Part shown: positions 43,948 to 52,073 of the stretch, one piece after another | Layout of the letters: the number at the start of each line of letters is the position of its first letter | Numbering within the stretch: the stretch's first letter is position 1 | NCBI RefSeq assembly: GCF_900089495.1 | Contig: NZ_LT605203.1 | Coordinates: 2,197,622 to 2,261,621 of the forward strand | Direction: 5' to 3' | Source: Thiomonas sp. X19 | Lineage (GTDB): Bacteria; Pseudomonadota; Gammaproteobacteria; Burkholderiales; Burkholderiaceae_C | Length of the DNA stretch: 64,000 nt | Notes under the pieces: model-generated | What the model saw: the letters and a program-made list of their open reading frames with translations, nothing else | Told to the model about the DNA's origin: nothing | Database searches by the model: none | Position numbers and translations under genes: made by a program

Positions 43948-44115
43948 GGGTTCTGCCGTTTGGAGCCGGGTCACAGGCCGAGCTTCCAAGCCGGTGCCGC
44001 GCAGCGGCATGAGGGGTTGCGACGGGCGTGCCACGCGCAGCGCAGCGAGCATGGCGCGACCGTTGCTGTCCCCGAAAGGCGCGGGAAGTCGCCCCGGCTC
44101 CAAACGGCAGAACCC
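43948..44115 (-). ncRNA. candidate structured 5' leader RNA closed by a 23-bp stem
   Basis: The 23 bases at 44093-44115 and 43948-43970 are perfect inverted repeats (core CCAAACGGCAGAACC). They would form a long stem enclosing 122 nt with further small hairpins (GCCGCTGCGCGGC; CTTGGAAGC). The stem ends 9 bases before the ribosome site of the 43926 gene. The size and place fit a regulatory leader. No known riboswitch class is recognised. Confidence 0.5.
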
Positions 44116-44340
44116 CGCACAGGGCTGGTGCGAACCACGGACCCGACAACCCGGCGCGGCCCTTGGGCCGTGCCGGCCCTCGCCCGCCTCAGGCGGGCGC
44201 TGTTCGCATGCATTGCTGTTTTTTGCCGTCGCTGTGCGGGCGCGTCTTTTCATGCTGATCGGTGAAATCGGCGCGAAGGCCAAATCCTTGCTGCGGGTTT
44301 TGCGAGGGGACAAATGAGAACTGTTCTTGTGACATGGCGC

Positions 44341-44485
44341 GTAAGCACGCATCACAAATTTCCACATCGTGAAATTTTCGTCATCAAAATTGGTGTCCCG
44401 CCTGTAAGCAAAATGAAAAAGCCAACTAACCATATGATTTGCCAGCAATAAAGCTGCTTACAAACCGGTAAGCAGAGCGTAAGCA
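44341..44485. repeat. five GTAAGCA boxes in AT-rich DNA, iteron- or operator-like
   Basis: GTAAGCA occurs at 44341, 44404, 44468 and 44479 and inverted at 44455-44461; the last three form TGCTTAC-6 bp-GTAAGCA-4 bp-GTAAGCA. The surroundings (44300-44560) are clearly richer in A/T than the island. The region 44116-44621 has no gene. It may be an origin or a promoter-operator for the leftward genes. Confidence 0.6.
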
Positions 44486-44621
44486 GAAACATAGGTGTAA
44501 ACCCTTACAATATGTCTTTTTCCTATTTGTATTCATAGACATAGCGGCGCATCTCCCGATGGGCTGTTTTTTGGGCCTAATTTCAATCGCTTGCACCGTT
44601 TTGGTGCCCACGTATCCCCTC

Positions 44622-45914
44622 TTATTTCGCGTATTTCAGAGCCAAATCCACAAGGGACTTCGCCTCGCTCGCTCCGCCAAGCTCACGGTGAAACCGCGTA
44701 AGCACGGCCCGCCCAAGCGCCGCGCCACCTTGACGCGCAAGGTCAGTTCCTGCCCCGATCTGCTCATCTACCCACTGGATGATTTTGAGAACCTTCGGCA
44801 CGAACCCAGGATCGGCCAGTGAAAGCACCTCGCGGGTGGCCTGCATGTGAAACTGCACCATCCGCCAGGCCCAAGACATGGCCTCGGTGCCAATTTCAAA
44901 GCCCTCCTTTTCCAGCAGGACGTGGTAGATCAAGGCATACCGGGCCGCAGACCAGGTGATGCGGCGAAAGTAGGCACGGTCCACTTTCTCCCCGACCAAC
45001 CGCGCCAGCTCGTGCCATTGCGTCTCATACAGTGCAGCGGCCTTGCGCCCGATCACGTAGGACGCACCGGTCTGCGCCAGTCGCTCCCGCAACGGTCCCG
45101 CAGCCGCAGCCACGTTCTCCATCATTTGCTCAATGGGATAGCGCGGTGTGGACAGGGGGCGATGGGCGCAGGTCATGAACAGGTGCCGCGCCATCAGTCC
45201 ATCCACCAGCATTTCCGCGTCGATCGCGCTTGACCAGGTGGCGTCGACCGTCACCCCGAGGATGGAGAGGATCGGCTTCTCCACCGCCACGACGCCATCC
45301 TTCATCGTCTCGTTCGCGATCCGGTCATGGTCATACGCGTGCAGCATGTAGTCACGCACCTGACCAAGCGGCCCACCATTGCCAATCTGTTTGAGGAGCT
45401 GGCCGTATTCGTCGCGCATCCAATAGGCCACCCCATCAGCGGCTTGCAGGGCAGACAGAAATGCCTTGCCGCTGCCGGGGTCGGTCAGCATCCTCAGCTT
45501 GACGCCCAGTGCGTCAGCCACGGTCCGCCGCACCAAGGTCTTTCCTGCTCCTGACGGGGCCAGCACAAGCAGCCAGAGCGCCGGATGGATCGGTGTCTTG
45601 TCATCGTGCCAGGAGACCGCGCAGCCGTTCTGCGAGAGCGCCGCGCCGATTACCGAGAGCGTGGCCGCCAGCCCGATCTCGGGCGGCATGTCCGTGCAGT
45701 CGCGTACCTGCCGGGTCACGACATCAAGAAATGTGCCGAGAGGAACCACAGCATCAAGAGGGGCAAGCCGCATCCCGGCTGCGGCAATGGCCGTCATGTA
45801 ACTCTGCCCCTCTGGCGTTGAAAGCATCAGGCTCATGAGCCTGTCCCGCGCCTGGGGTGCGCGCGCGGTGGCTCGCTTCGTCGCTGCCTTCTTGGGGGTC
45901 GCGGCCTTGCTCAT
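44622..45914 (-). CDS. DUF3987-family P-loop protein
   Basis: 430 residues from MSKAATPKKAATKRATARA; the upstream extension of the frame is rejected because the AlpA-like gene overlaps it with ATGA. The P-loop is LLVLAPSGAGKTLVRRT, followed by AYWMRDEYGQLLKQ and EKPILSILGVT, the usual DUF3987 blocks. It probably serves element replication. It is distantly related in role to the frameshifted DUF3987 protein at 11.8-13.5 kb. Confidence 0.82.
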   Translation of the reverse strand: MSKAATPKKAATKRATARAPQARDRLMSLMLSTPEGQSYMTAIAAAGMRLAPLDAVVPLGTFLDVVTRQVRDCTDMPPEIGLAATLSVIGAALSQNGCAVSWHDDKTPIHPALWLLVLAPSGAGKTLVRRTVADALGVKLRMLTDPGSGKAFLSALQAADGVAYWMRDEYGQLLKQIGNGGPLGQVRDYMLHAYDHDRIANETMKDGVVAVEKPILSILGVTVDATWSSAIDAEMLVDGLMARHLFMTCAHRPLSTPRYPIEQMMENVAAAAGPLRERLAQTGASYVIGRKAAALYETQWHELARLVGEKVDRAYFRRITWSAARYALIYHVLLEKEGFEIGTEAMSWAWRMVQFHMQATREVLSLADPGFVPKVLKIIQWVDEQIGAGTDLARQGGAALGRAVLTRFHRELGGASEAKSLVDLALKYAK

Positions 45915-46228
45915 ACGTGTTCCCCCAGACGCGCCATGTTGTCGATGTACTGCCCAAGCTCGCTTCGCTTGTCGTCGATCTGCTGACGCACCCAAAACTG
46001 GATTTCCTGCTTGATCCAGACCACCTTGCCGCCTGTTTTCCCGACGGTGCCCGAGATTTTGATTCCACGCGGGAACTCACCCCTGCGCGTCAGTCTGTGG
46101 ATTGCCGTTCGCTTCAGACACACCAGTTGCTCGACCAACTGGCGCTCAATGAAGATCGGCTCCTCACCGGGAGGCATGACGAACTGCGGCTTCTCCGGTG
46201 CGTGCACTGCAAGGTTCTTTTTCATCAA
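45911..46228 (-). CDS. AlpA-like DNA-binding protein
   Basis: 105 residues. IFIERQLVEQLVCLKRTAIHRLTRRGEFPR followed by KISGTVGKTGGKVVWIKQEIQFWV is an AlpA/excisionase winged-helix. Its stop overlaps the DUF3987 start. It may control excision or the replication gene. Confidence 0.8.
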   Translation of the reverse strand: MMKKNLAVHAPEKPQFVMPPGEEPIFIERQLVEQLVCLKRTAIHRLTRRGEFPRGIKISGTVGKTGGKVVWIKQEIQFWVRQQIDDKRSELGQYIDNMARLGEHV

Positions 46229-46389
46229 ATTTCTCCGAAAACAACAACGGTCATGCCGCCGCCAGGCGTGGTCCGGATAACCGGCCCATACCTGGATTGC
46301 GCAAGGTGTTGCAGAAGGGGTCTAAGGCGAGAAAGGGCGTGACGCAGCAAGCGGCAGGCGCAAGCCGCATGCATGGCTGCGCAGCCGGC

Positions 46390-46602
46390 CTACTCGCGCT
46401 GAGCGTCGGCGGTGGATGGCCTAGCAGGCAGACTGACGGGATCGACAGCTCGCATCAGATCCGCAACCCGCCAGCGGGTGAGACCGCCGATGCGCACCGG
46501 CTGCGGCAGCATGCCGGCGCCGACAGCGCGCCAGAACGTGGAGCGGCCCATCGACAGCATGTGCGCGCCTTCCACAGCAGTGACGAGAATCTTGTCAGCC
46601 AT
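46390..46602 (-). CDS. AlpA-family regulator/excisionase
   Basis: 70 residues, MADKILVTAVEGAHMLSMGRSTFWRAVGAG with RIGGLTRWRVADL, a compact AlpA/MerR-like helix-turn-helix. A second such protein next to 45911-46228 is common in integrative elements. The 160 bases up to the next gene hold no feature. Confidence 0.82.
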   Translation of the reverse strand: MADKILVTAVEGAHMLSMGRSTFWRAVGAGMLPQPVRIGGLTRWRVADLMRAVDPVSLPARPSTADAQRE

Positions 46603-46698
46603 GGCATGCCTCCCAGCGCGACAGTCCCAACAGGGGAGTGGTCTGCTGCAGGGGAAGGTGCAGCGATCCTTGACCAGTCTTGAGCAGGAAAGAGGTTG

Positions 46699-47286
46699 TC
46701 ATGCGTGCACCTCGTCCCAGTCGCGAACATGGTTGCAGCCCACGGCCTCCGCTTCGCCGTTCACGGTGTTCGACAGATCTCCTGCCTGATAGCTCAGGGT
46801 GGCGAGCACACCGGACAGATCGCCGAGCAGGCTTTGAAGGGCCCCGCTGACCTGCTTGCGCGCAGCGATGACGGCCCGTCGTGCCAGGTTTGCCGTCGCG
46901 GACAAGCTTTCCGCTTCGCTCTGCACGATGGCGTCGATCTCGCTGATGGTGCGGGCCAGGGTGTCGGCGTCACGGCCTTTGGGCTGCGGCGCCTCCCGGG
47001 GAATTCCGCCCCGTTCGATGCGAGCGTCCTGTGCCGTGAGTTCGGCCAGTGCATCGTTGGCCGCATCCCCTTCCGTGTCGTACCCGCTCCCGCCGCCGAT
47101 CTCGTCCTGTAGCGAGTCCATCAAACGCCAGGCCCATTGCCCGGACGGCGCGCGGTACACGCTGGCGGTCAAGCCATCGCGCTTGATCTCGAAGTTATCG
47201 GAAAGGTTGGGGGATGGGATGTTGCTGCGGGCCGCCTGCTGGCTGGCCGAGGAAGACCCATTGCGGGCCTCGTGCGCTTGCGTCAT
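46699..47286 (-). CDS. hypothetical island protein
   Basis: 195 residues from MTQAHEARNGSSSASQQAA (GGAG site before ATG 47286); a 62-residue upstream extension is leader. A small beta domain (NFEIKRDGLTASVYRAPSGQWAW) is followed by a long helical part with SEIDAIVQSEAESLSATANLARR. The family is unknown. It has the composition of cytosolic structural or regulatory proteins. Confidence 0.55.
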   Translation of the reverse strand: MTQAHEARNGSSSASQQAARSNIPSPNLSDNFEIKRDGLTASVYRAPSGQWAWRLMDSLQDEIGGGSGYDTEGDAANDALAELTAQDARIERGGIPREAPQPKGRDADTLARTISEIDAIVQSEAESLSATANLARRAVIAARKQVSGALQSLLGDLSGVLATLSYQAGDLSNTVNGEAEAVGCNHVRDWDEVHA

Positions 47287-47318
47287 GGTGAAGCTCCTTT
47301 GCTGACGGTATCGAACCG

Positions 47319-47519
47319 CCGCCCGCTTCCAAACGGGTGAGGCGGAACCTGGCGGGTTGGAAGACCGGGCAAAGGAACCGGCGAGCCTTGCGGCTCCCCG
47401 CCAGGCCCGCCCCAAGGGAGCTACCTGACGCGCAAAATAAAAGCCGCTAGGTGCTGTCTGGTCAGACAATCACGGCGCGGCCTCCTGTTTGCGCCTTTGC
47501 TACCGGGCTTCCAAACCCG
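47319..47519 (-). promoter_or_regulatory. leader with two hairpins sharing the loop TTTGGAAG
   Basis: On the minus strand CGGG-TTTGGAAG-CCCG (47504-47519) and CCCG-TTTGGAAG-CGGG (47322-47337) form four-bp stems with an identical eight-base loop. Each is followed within 25 bases by AGCAAAGG, the second time as part of the ribosome site. The repeated unit and the related CTTGGAAG in the leader at 43976-43997 suggest a leader RNA family of this element. The rest, 47520-47744, holds no gene I can support. Confidence 0.45.
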
Positions 47520-47744
47520 TATCTCTTGCGAGACAGCGCAATTATCCGCGATTGTTCGGCGTTGTCAAAGTCGATGTCGAACGCCTGTAGGACGAGCGCC
47601 GAATTTGGTGTCAATCCTGCCCGCGCTTGTGAGCAGACTCACGATCATGGGCAGCCGCGAACCGGTAATCTCCCGCCAGCCAAGCCCTGTTTGGATAGCC
47701 ACCTCTATCAGCTGACTCGACCCGCGTCACGGCGTGAATTTCAA

Positions 47745-48806
47745 CTATGCCTCATCAGGGGCCGCCAGCGTCCAGACCCGCTTGAGTGGGATCAGCGCCC
47801 GCAGGTCCGCGTCGAGCTTGTCGTATACGCGCAGCAGTTCGTCAACTAGGTCGTCGGCGTCCCAGAGCCGGACGTGGAAGAACTGCTGTGTCTCGTCGCG
47901 GTCGATGCTGCTCTTAAACCCTCCCCAGCACACCAGCAGGCCGTGGGTGGCGCTGACTTTCTTCATCACGCCGCCCAGTGCGTCGAGCACCGTGCGTTCG
48001 ATGGGGTTCTGCTGTGACTTGACCTGCACGCAGATTCGAGGCTCGGAGAACCCGAACGTGCCTGGCGCGGCCAGGATGTCGATGCCGCCATCCGGGCCCG
48101 GCGGGCTGATGTGGGTGCTGAAGCCCTGCGCGCGCAGGATGGCGCCGACCAGTTCGGCCATACCGTGGCCCTTAAACCGCGCCAGGACCAGCTTGGTGAT
48201 CTGGTCGCGGGCTGATCGCTCGACATCGAAGTGCTCTTCGATCACGGGAGGCTGATCGCTCGACGCCGGCTTGTTCTTCTGGCCTGGCGTCGGCGCCACG
48301 GCTCCCGGTGCCTGTGCCTTCCAGCCTGCCTTGGCCATGGCGCGGACGCGCGCCTCGGCATCGTTGCGCGCCATTCGGCACACGGTCATAAAGGCGCCGA
48401 ACGAGTACAGCAGGTCTTGGCTGAACGCCGACCGCGGCACGTCGGTGTTCAGCCACTTCACCTGGATGCTGTGGCGATAGGTCTGGTCGGCCTTGGCCTC
48501 GAAGGCGTAGCCCTTGGTGACCTCGCCGAACGCGATGGCGGGCTTGTGCTTGTGCGGCATCACCACCCAGTCGCCAGGCTGGATGTCGAAGACGAACGGC
48601 GCTATCTGGCTGGCCCAGTTGATCCGCGTCTTGGGCTTCTCGTCGGGGTACAGCTCGGTCAGCAGGGCCTTGATGCCTTCGTAGTCCTTCGCTTGGTGAA
48701 GATCACGGTCCTCCGTGCCCTCCCAGGTCAGGTAGCAGGCCGAGTCGGCGAAGAATCGTTGTTCGTGCTCGCCGTACTTGCCAGCTCGGATCAGCCATAG
48801 CGCCAT
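47745..48806 (-). CDS. Mrr-like restriction endonuclease with an extra N-terminal domain
   Basis: 353 residues. The C-terminal nuclease domain (about 205-345) has the Mrr/PD-(D/E)XK core GPDGGIDILAAPG, ICVQVKSQQNPIERTV and LLVCWGGFKSS. The N-terminal 150 residues (WLIRAGKYGEHEQRFF, FDIQPGDWVVMPHKHKPAIAF) resemble PUA/EVE-like readers. In Mrr enzymes the nuclease cuts modified DNA. It is the last gene of the conflict operon, 12 bases after the reverse transcriptase stop. Confidence 0.82.
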   Translation of the reverse strand: MALWLIRAGKYGEHEQRFFADSACYLTWEGTEDRDLHQAKDYEGIKALLTELYPDEKPKTRINWASQIAPFVFDIQPGDWVVMPHKHKPAIAFGEVTKGYAFEAKADQTYRHSIQVKWLNTDVPRSAFSQDLLYSFGAFMTVCRMARNDAEARVRAMAKAGWKAQAPGAVAPTPGQKNKPASSDQPPVIEEHFDVERSARDQITKLVLARFKGHGMAELVGAILRAQGFSTHISPPGPDGGIDILAAPGTFGFSEPRICVQVKSQQNPIERTVLDALGGVMKKVSATHGLLVCWGGFKSSIDRDETQQFFHVRLWDADDLVDELLRVYDKLDADLRALIPLKRVWTLAAPDEA

Positions 48807-48818
48807 CGAAATCCTCCT

Positions 48819-50879
48819 TCAATATCCTGCGGCCTTGATCTCGGCCAGTGCGGCGGTCATGAGCTTGCGACCGGTCTTCAGCCACTTAAACGGAATGCGC
48901 CCGGTTGGAGCTTTGGTCGCCTTCACGATCGGATGAGCAAGCTCGCCCTCACCGCGCTTCGTGTGAACGGCCAGAACATAGGCATATGTCTTCGGAAACT
49001 TGGCCATGAACGCTTTGTTGCCAATCACGCCGCCGAAGTTGCCCAAGTTGCGGGCCCCTATCATCCCATCACGCTTGAACAGGTCGTCGACCAAAAGATC
49101 GTTGAAGACATCGAGCATGCTGACCCAGGCGGTCGGGTTCGTCTTGAAGTAGCCCTTGCAGGCAACGATCTTCGACTCGGCGTGACGATAGTTCTTGCCG
49201 AAGAACTTCCGCCAGTTCACTGCGATATCAATACCTGTCATCTCGAGCAGCGCCTGCTGGATGCCGCATACCTTGGTGTCTGCCCGCCTGAGCTTGCCGT
49301 TCTCCCGCAGCACGATCTTGGCCAGCGCATGAATGTCGCGGATCGGCTTGCGAATCTCGCAGTCCAGCAGAGCAGCGAGCCAGGCCGCCGCCAGCGCCAC
49401 TTCAGCATCCATGCTTCGCATCGAAGCGTTCAAGAGTCGATCTCGTCGTGCTGCAGAGATCTCGAACCAAGGCGTTCCGAAGTGCAGCCGCGTCCGAAGC
49501 CAAGGTGTGCGCGAGTGGAGTAACGCGTAGTCGGTCTGGCTCTCGGTCAGGTGTGACAGTCGATGAAGCGCGCCCCATAGGGCAGCAGTCAGCTCCGGTG
49601 TGCTCGACTTCGGCTTCCACAGCGTCTTCAGGGACGTGCGTAGGCGCTTGGTGCGTGTAGCCGACAGTCGATCGTCCGCGGCCGTCACCAGACTGGCCCG
49701 GATCGCTGGGTAGAGGTCCTGCGTCTGGATGTGGCCGAGCAGGCGATCGCCATGCTTGTCGGGCAGCGCCCGAAACTTCTGCAGGTAGGCCGAAACCTGC
49801 GGGTAGTAGTGCGGCGCGTGTTCGAAGACGCGCCACAGTCGGTCGAGGACGCGAAGCGACGGATCAGCCTTGGCCAACAGAAACTTGAACCGCGTCGAGT
49901 CAGTGACCCGATAGTTGTCCTCTCGGGGAGCCAACTCCGCGAGCCGGCGCCGGATGCCGGGCTGGTCAGGTACCGGGCCGGTCAGCACGGTCTCCACGGG
50001 CGAGCTGACAGACTTCAACTCGTCCCGTATGTCTGTCACCCGGTGGATGTCGATCTTCCCCGACTGCGGGAACAAGCCCACGTCTTTGCTCAGCCGATCC
50101 AGCGAGACCAGTGCGTGTCGCAAGTGATCCTCGCTCTTCGCGAAGAGGCGGATGTCATCGACGTACCGGAAGTACTTGACATCAAAGCGGGTGCGGAAGT
50201 TGTCGTCGAAGTGCTTGAGCACCGCTTCGGAGATCAGGCCCGAGCTCAACGGTCCCTGCGGGATGCCGTGGTCGTGATAGATCTGCGTCGTCGTGGCCGT
50301 CCACTTGTTCAGGAGCCTGGTCAGCTCCATGCAGAAGTCATGTTCAAGGCCAATCTCCTTGAGCATGTGGCGCAGCACGTTGTGATCAATGCTGTCGTAA
50401 AACGCCGTGAGGTCGAAGCTCGCGGTCCAAACGTAGCCGCTGGCAAACACCGTCTCGGCGGCCTTGTTGAAGGCCTTGTAGCCGTCAGTCCACCGTCGAT
50501 AGAACCACAGGCTGGAGGCTCCCGCGTACTGGTGGCCGAACACCTGGCGGTTGTATTTGCTTCTGACGCGCGGGTGCAGCCGTTCGGCAACGACGTTGGC
50601 CATAGCCTGATAGACGATCTGGTCCTCAATGCCGAGCAATGTGTACGGACGCAGGATGCCCGAAGGCTTCGGCAGGAACAGCTTGCACGCGTCGGACGGC
50701 TCGAAGATGCTTCGATCAAGTCGATTCTTCAGGTGCTTGAGTAGGGCCCCGTCTGCAGTCGCGTAGGCCGAGTACAGCTCCCTGAAGTGCGACTTGTACG
50801 TCCGATCCGGATTCGAACGAATCCACTGCCATGCCCGCTGCAGGTTCTCCAATCGCGCCGCAGATTTCGGGAACGGCAT
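48819..50879 (-). CDS. reverse transcriptase of non-intron type in a defence operon
   Basis: 686 residues. RT motifs: FDLTAFYDSIDH at 155-166 (first catalytic Asp), HGIPQGPLSSG at 204-214, and FRYVDDIRLF with YVDD at 239-242. No maturase or endonuclease domain follows. Instead about 340 helical residues of unknown fold complete the protein, as in defence-associated RTs (DRT/UG/Abi groups; recalled, no search). The YVDD box with QGPLSS differs from group II intron RTs. It starts 15 bases after hsdS and is followed 12 bases later by the Mrr gene. Probable function: phage defence by DNA synthesis. Confidence 0.86.
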   Translation of the reverse strand: MPFPKSAARLENLQRAWQWIRSNPDRTYKSHFRELYSAYATADGALLKHLKNRLDRSIFEPSDACKLFLPKPSGILRPYTLLGIEDQIVYQAMANVVAERLHPRVRSKYNRQVFGHQYAGASSLWFYRRWTDGYKAFNKAAETVFASGYVWTASFDLTAFYDSIDHNVLRHMLKEIGLEHDFCMELTRLLNKWTATTTQIYHDHGIPQGPLSSGLISEAVLKHFDDNFRTRFDVKYFRYVDDIRLFAKSEDHLRHALVSLDRLSKDVGLFPQSGKIDIHRVTDIRDELKSVSSPVETVLTGPVPDQPGIRRRLAELAPREDNYRVTDSTRFKFLLAKADPSLRVLDRLWRVFEHAPHYYPQVSAYLQKFRALPDKHGDRLLGHIQTQDLYPAIRASLVTAADDRLSATRTKRLRTSLKTLWKPKSSTPELTAALWGALHRLSHLTESQTDYALLHSRTPWLRTRLHFGTPWFEISAARRDRLLNASMRSMDAEVALAAAWLAALLDCEIRKPIRDIHALAKIVLRENGKLRRADTKVCGIQQALLEMTGIDIAVNWRKFFGKNYRHAESKIVACKGYFKTNPTAWVSMLDVFNDLLVDDLFKRDGMIGARNLGNFGGVIGNKAFMAKFPKTYAYVLAVHTKRGEGELAHPIVKATKAPTGRIPFKWLKTGRKLMTAALAEIKAAGY

Positions 50880-50894
50880 ACTACGTGTGCTTCC

Positions 50895-52073
50895 TCAACC
50901 GAAGGCCCGTGCAAGCTGCGCATCGAACGTCGACTTGGCTCGCACAGATGCCTCACGTTGCTGACTCACGATCGATCTGACCGCAAGAAGTCGCGCGCCA
51001 AACTGCTGCTGTAAATTCGGCGGCGGCACCGGAACAGGCATCGCCATCAGCGCATCGGTGTCCAGCTTCTTCGTCCCGTGCGCTGCCGTAGATACAGCGC
51101 CGAGTAGCTTGGCATGGTTGACCTTCAACACCCATTGAAGATACGGCGCACTGATGCAACTCGCCGGGCGCAGCGCCTTCATGTCCTGATTGATCGTGAG
51201 CGGCACCTGGGTTATCGCCACGGGAACGGTATGAACCAGAATCATGCCGCGTACAACGATCAGCACCGAGTCTGGAGGAACGAGCTTCAGACTGGTCTCG
51301 CTCAGGACTCTTCGGTTGACATGATCTTCAGCGTCGACGATTTCGTCGCGCTTCATGTCCTTGGGACTTACCCATGGCAAGTCGCCATCCCAGAACTCCG
51401 GCCGCGCCTTTGCCGGCGTGCCGCCGCTGACCGATTGCACTACATCGCCAAGCCGCTGTATCGGCCATTGCTTCGGGTTCGTCGCCGGGTCGCCGAACAT
51501 GTCGACGAAGATCGCCGGGATCAGTTCGGCGGCCTTCTGCTGGGCTTCACGGCGCAGGCGGACTATGCCTTCGGCGCGGGCGAGCAGGTCGACGATGCGA
51601 CGCTGCGCTTCAAGCGGTGGAACGGGAATCAACGTTTCCTCAATGAACGAGGTCGGCACGCGCTGCTGCCCCGCCGTCCCCGTAAAGTTGCGCTTGGCTT
51701 CTCGACGAAAGGGCTCGCGGCGCACGAAGTAGTAGATCCACTCGGGCAGCACAGACTCCCGCGCTCTGAGCACGTGGAACTCTGTCGAGCCAAAACCTCG
51801 GCCTCCGGCGAGGCCACTGGCGAGCGCAGCTTTGCCGTTCTCCATGCACGGCGTGATCTTTGCGAATAGCACGTCACTGTCGGAGAAGGCCGTGTAGCCC
51901 TTCTTCACTTCGGCGTAGCGTCGAAGCGTGGCCGACTCAATGATTCCCGAGACCTCGCTGACTGCGGCCATCGGAACGAAACTGACCTTGCTGTCATCTT
52001 TGAGACCGTGGTCACGCGGCAGGCGCGGATTGATCTCGCAGATGTCACCCAACCTGGCAATCTGCACCGTCAT
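50895..52073 (-). CDS. hsdS: type I restriction-modification specificity subunit
   Basis: 392 residues with two target-recognition domains. The first is IARLGDICEINPR to FIEETLIPVPPLEAQRRIV and the second RLGDVVQSVSGGTPAKARP to MAMPVPVPPPNLQQQF. Each ends in a conserved helical spacer. It dictates the DNA sequence recognised by HsdM and HsdR. It overlaps hsdM by four bases (ATGA). Confidence 0.94.
   Translation of the reverse strand: MTVQIARLGDICEINPRLPRDHGLKDDSKVSFVPMAAVSEVSGIIESATLRRYAEVKKGYTAFSDSDVLFAKITPCMENGKAALASGLAGGRGFGSTEFHVLRARESVLPEWIYYFVRREPFRREAKRNFTGTAGQQRVPTSFIEETLIPVPPLEAQRRIVDLLARAEGIVRLRREAQQKAAELIPAIFVDMFGDPATNPKQWPIQRLGDVVQSVSGGTPAKARPEFWDGDLPWVSPKDMKRDEIVDAEDHVNRRVLSETSLKLVPPDSVLIVVRGMILVHTVPVAITQVPLTINQDMKALRPASCISAPYLQWVLKVNHAKLLGAVSTAAHGTKKLDTDALMAMPVPVPPPNLQQQFGARLLAVRSIVSQQREASVRAKSTFDAQLARAFG

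Noticed and set aside
43639..44448. 269-residue version of the 43926 gene
   Set aside because: The additional 170 codons cover a perfect 23-bp inverted repeat and AT-rich control DNA; a good ribosome site supports the short form.
47451..47849. Plus-strand frame across the leader and the end of the Mrr gene
   Set aside because: It overlaps a real minus-strand gene and a structured leader; no protein-like character.
48819..50879. Group II intron or retron as explanation for the reverse transcriptase
   Set aside because: No maturase or HNH domain, no intron boundary sequences, no room for a retron RNA next to the gene, and close operon spacing on both sides.
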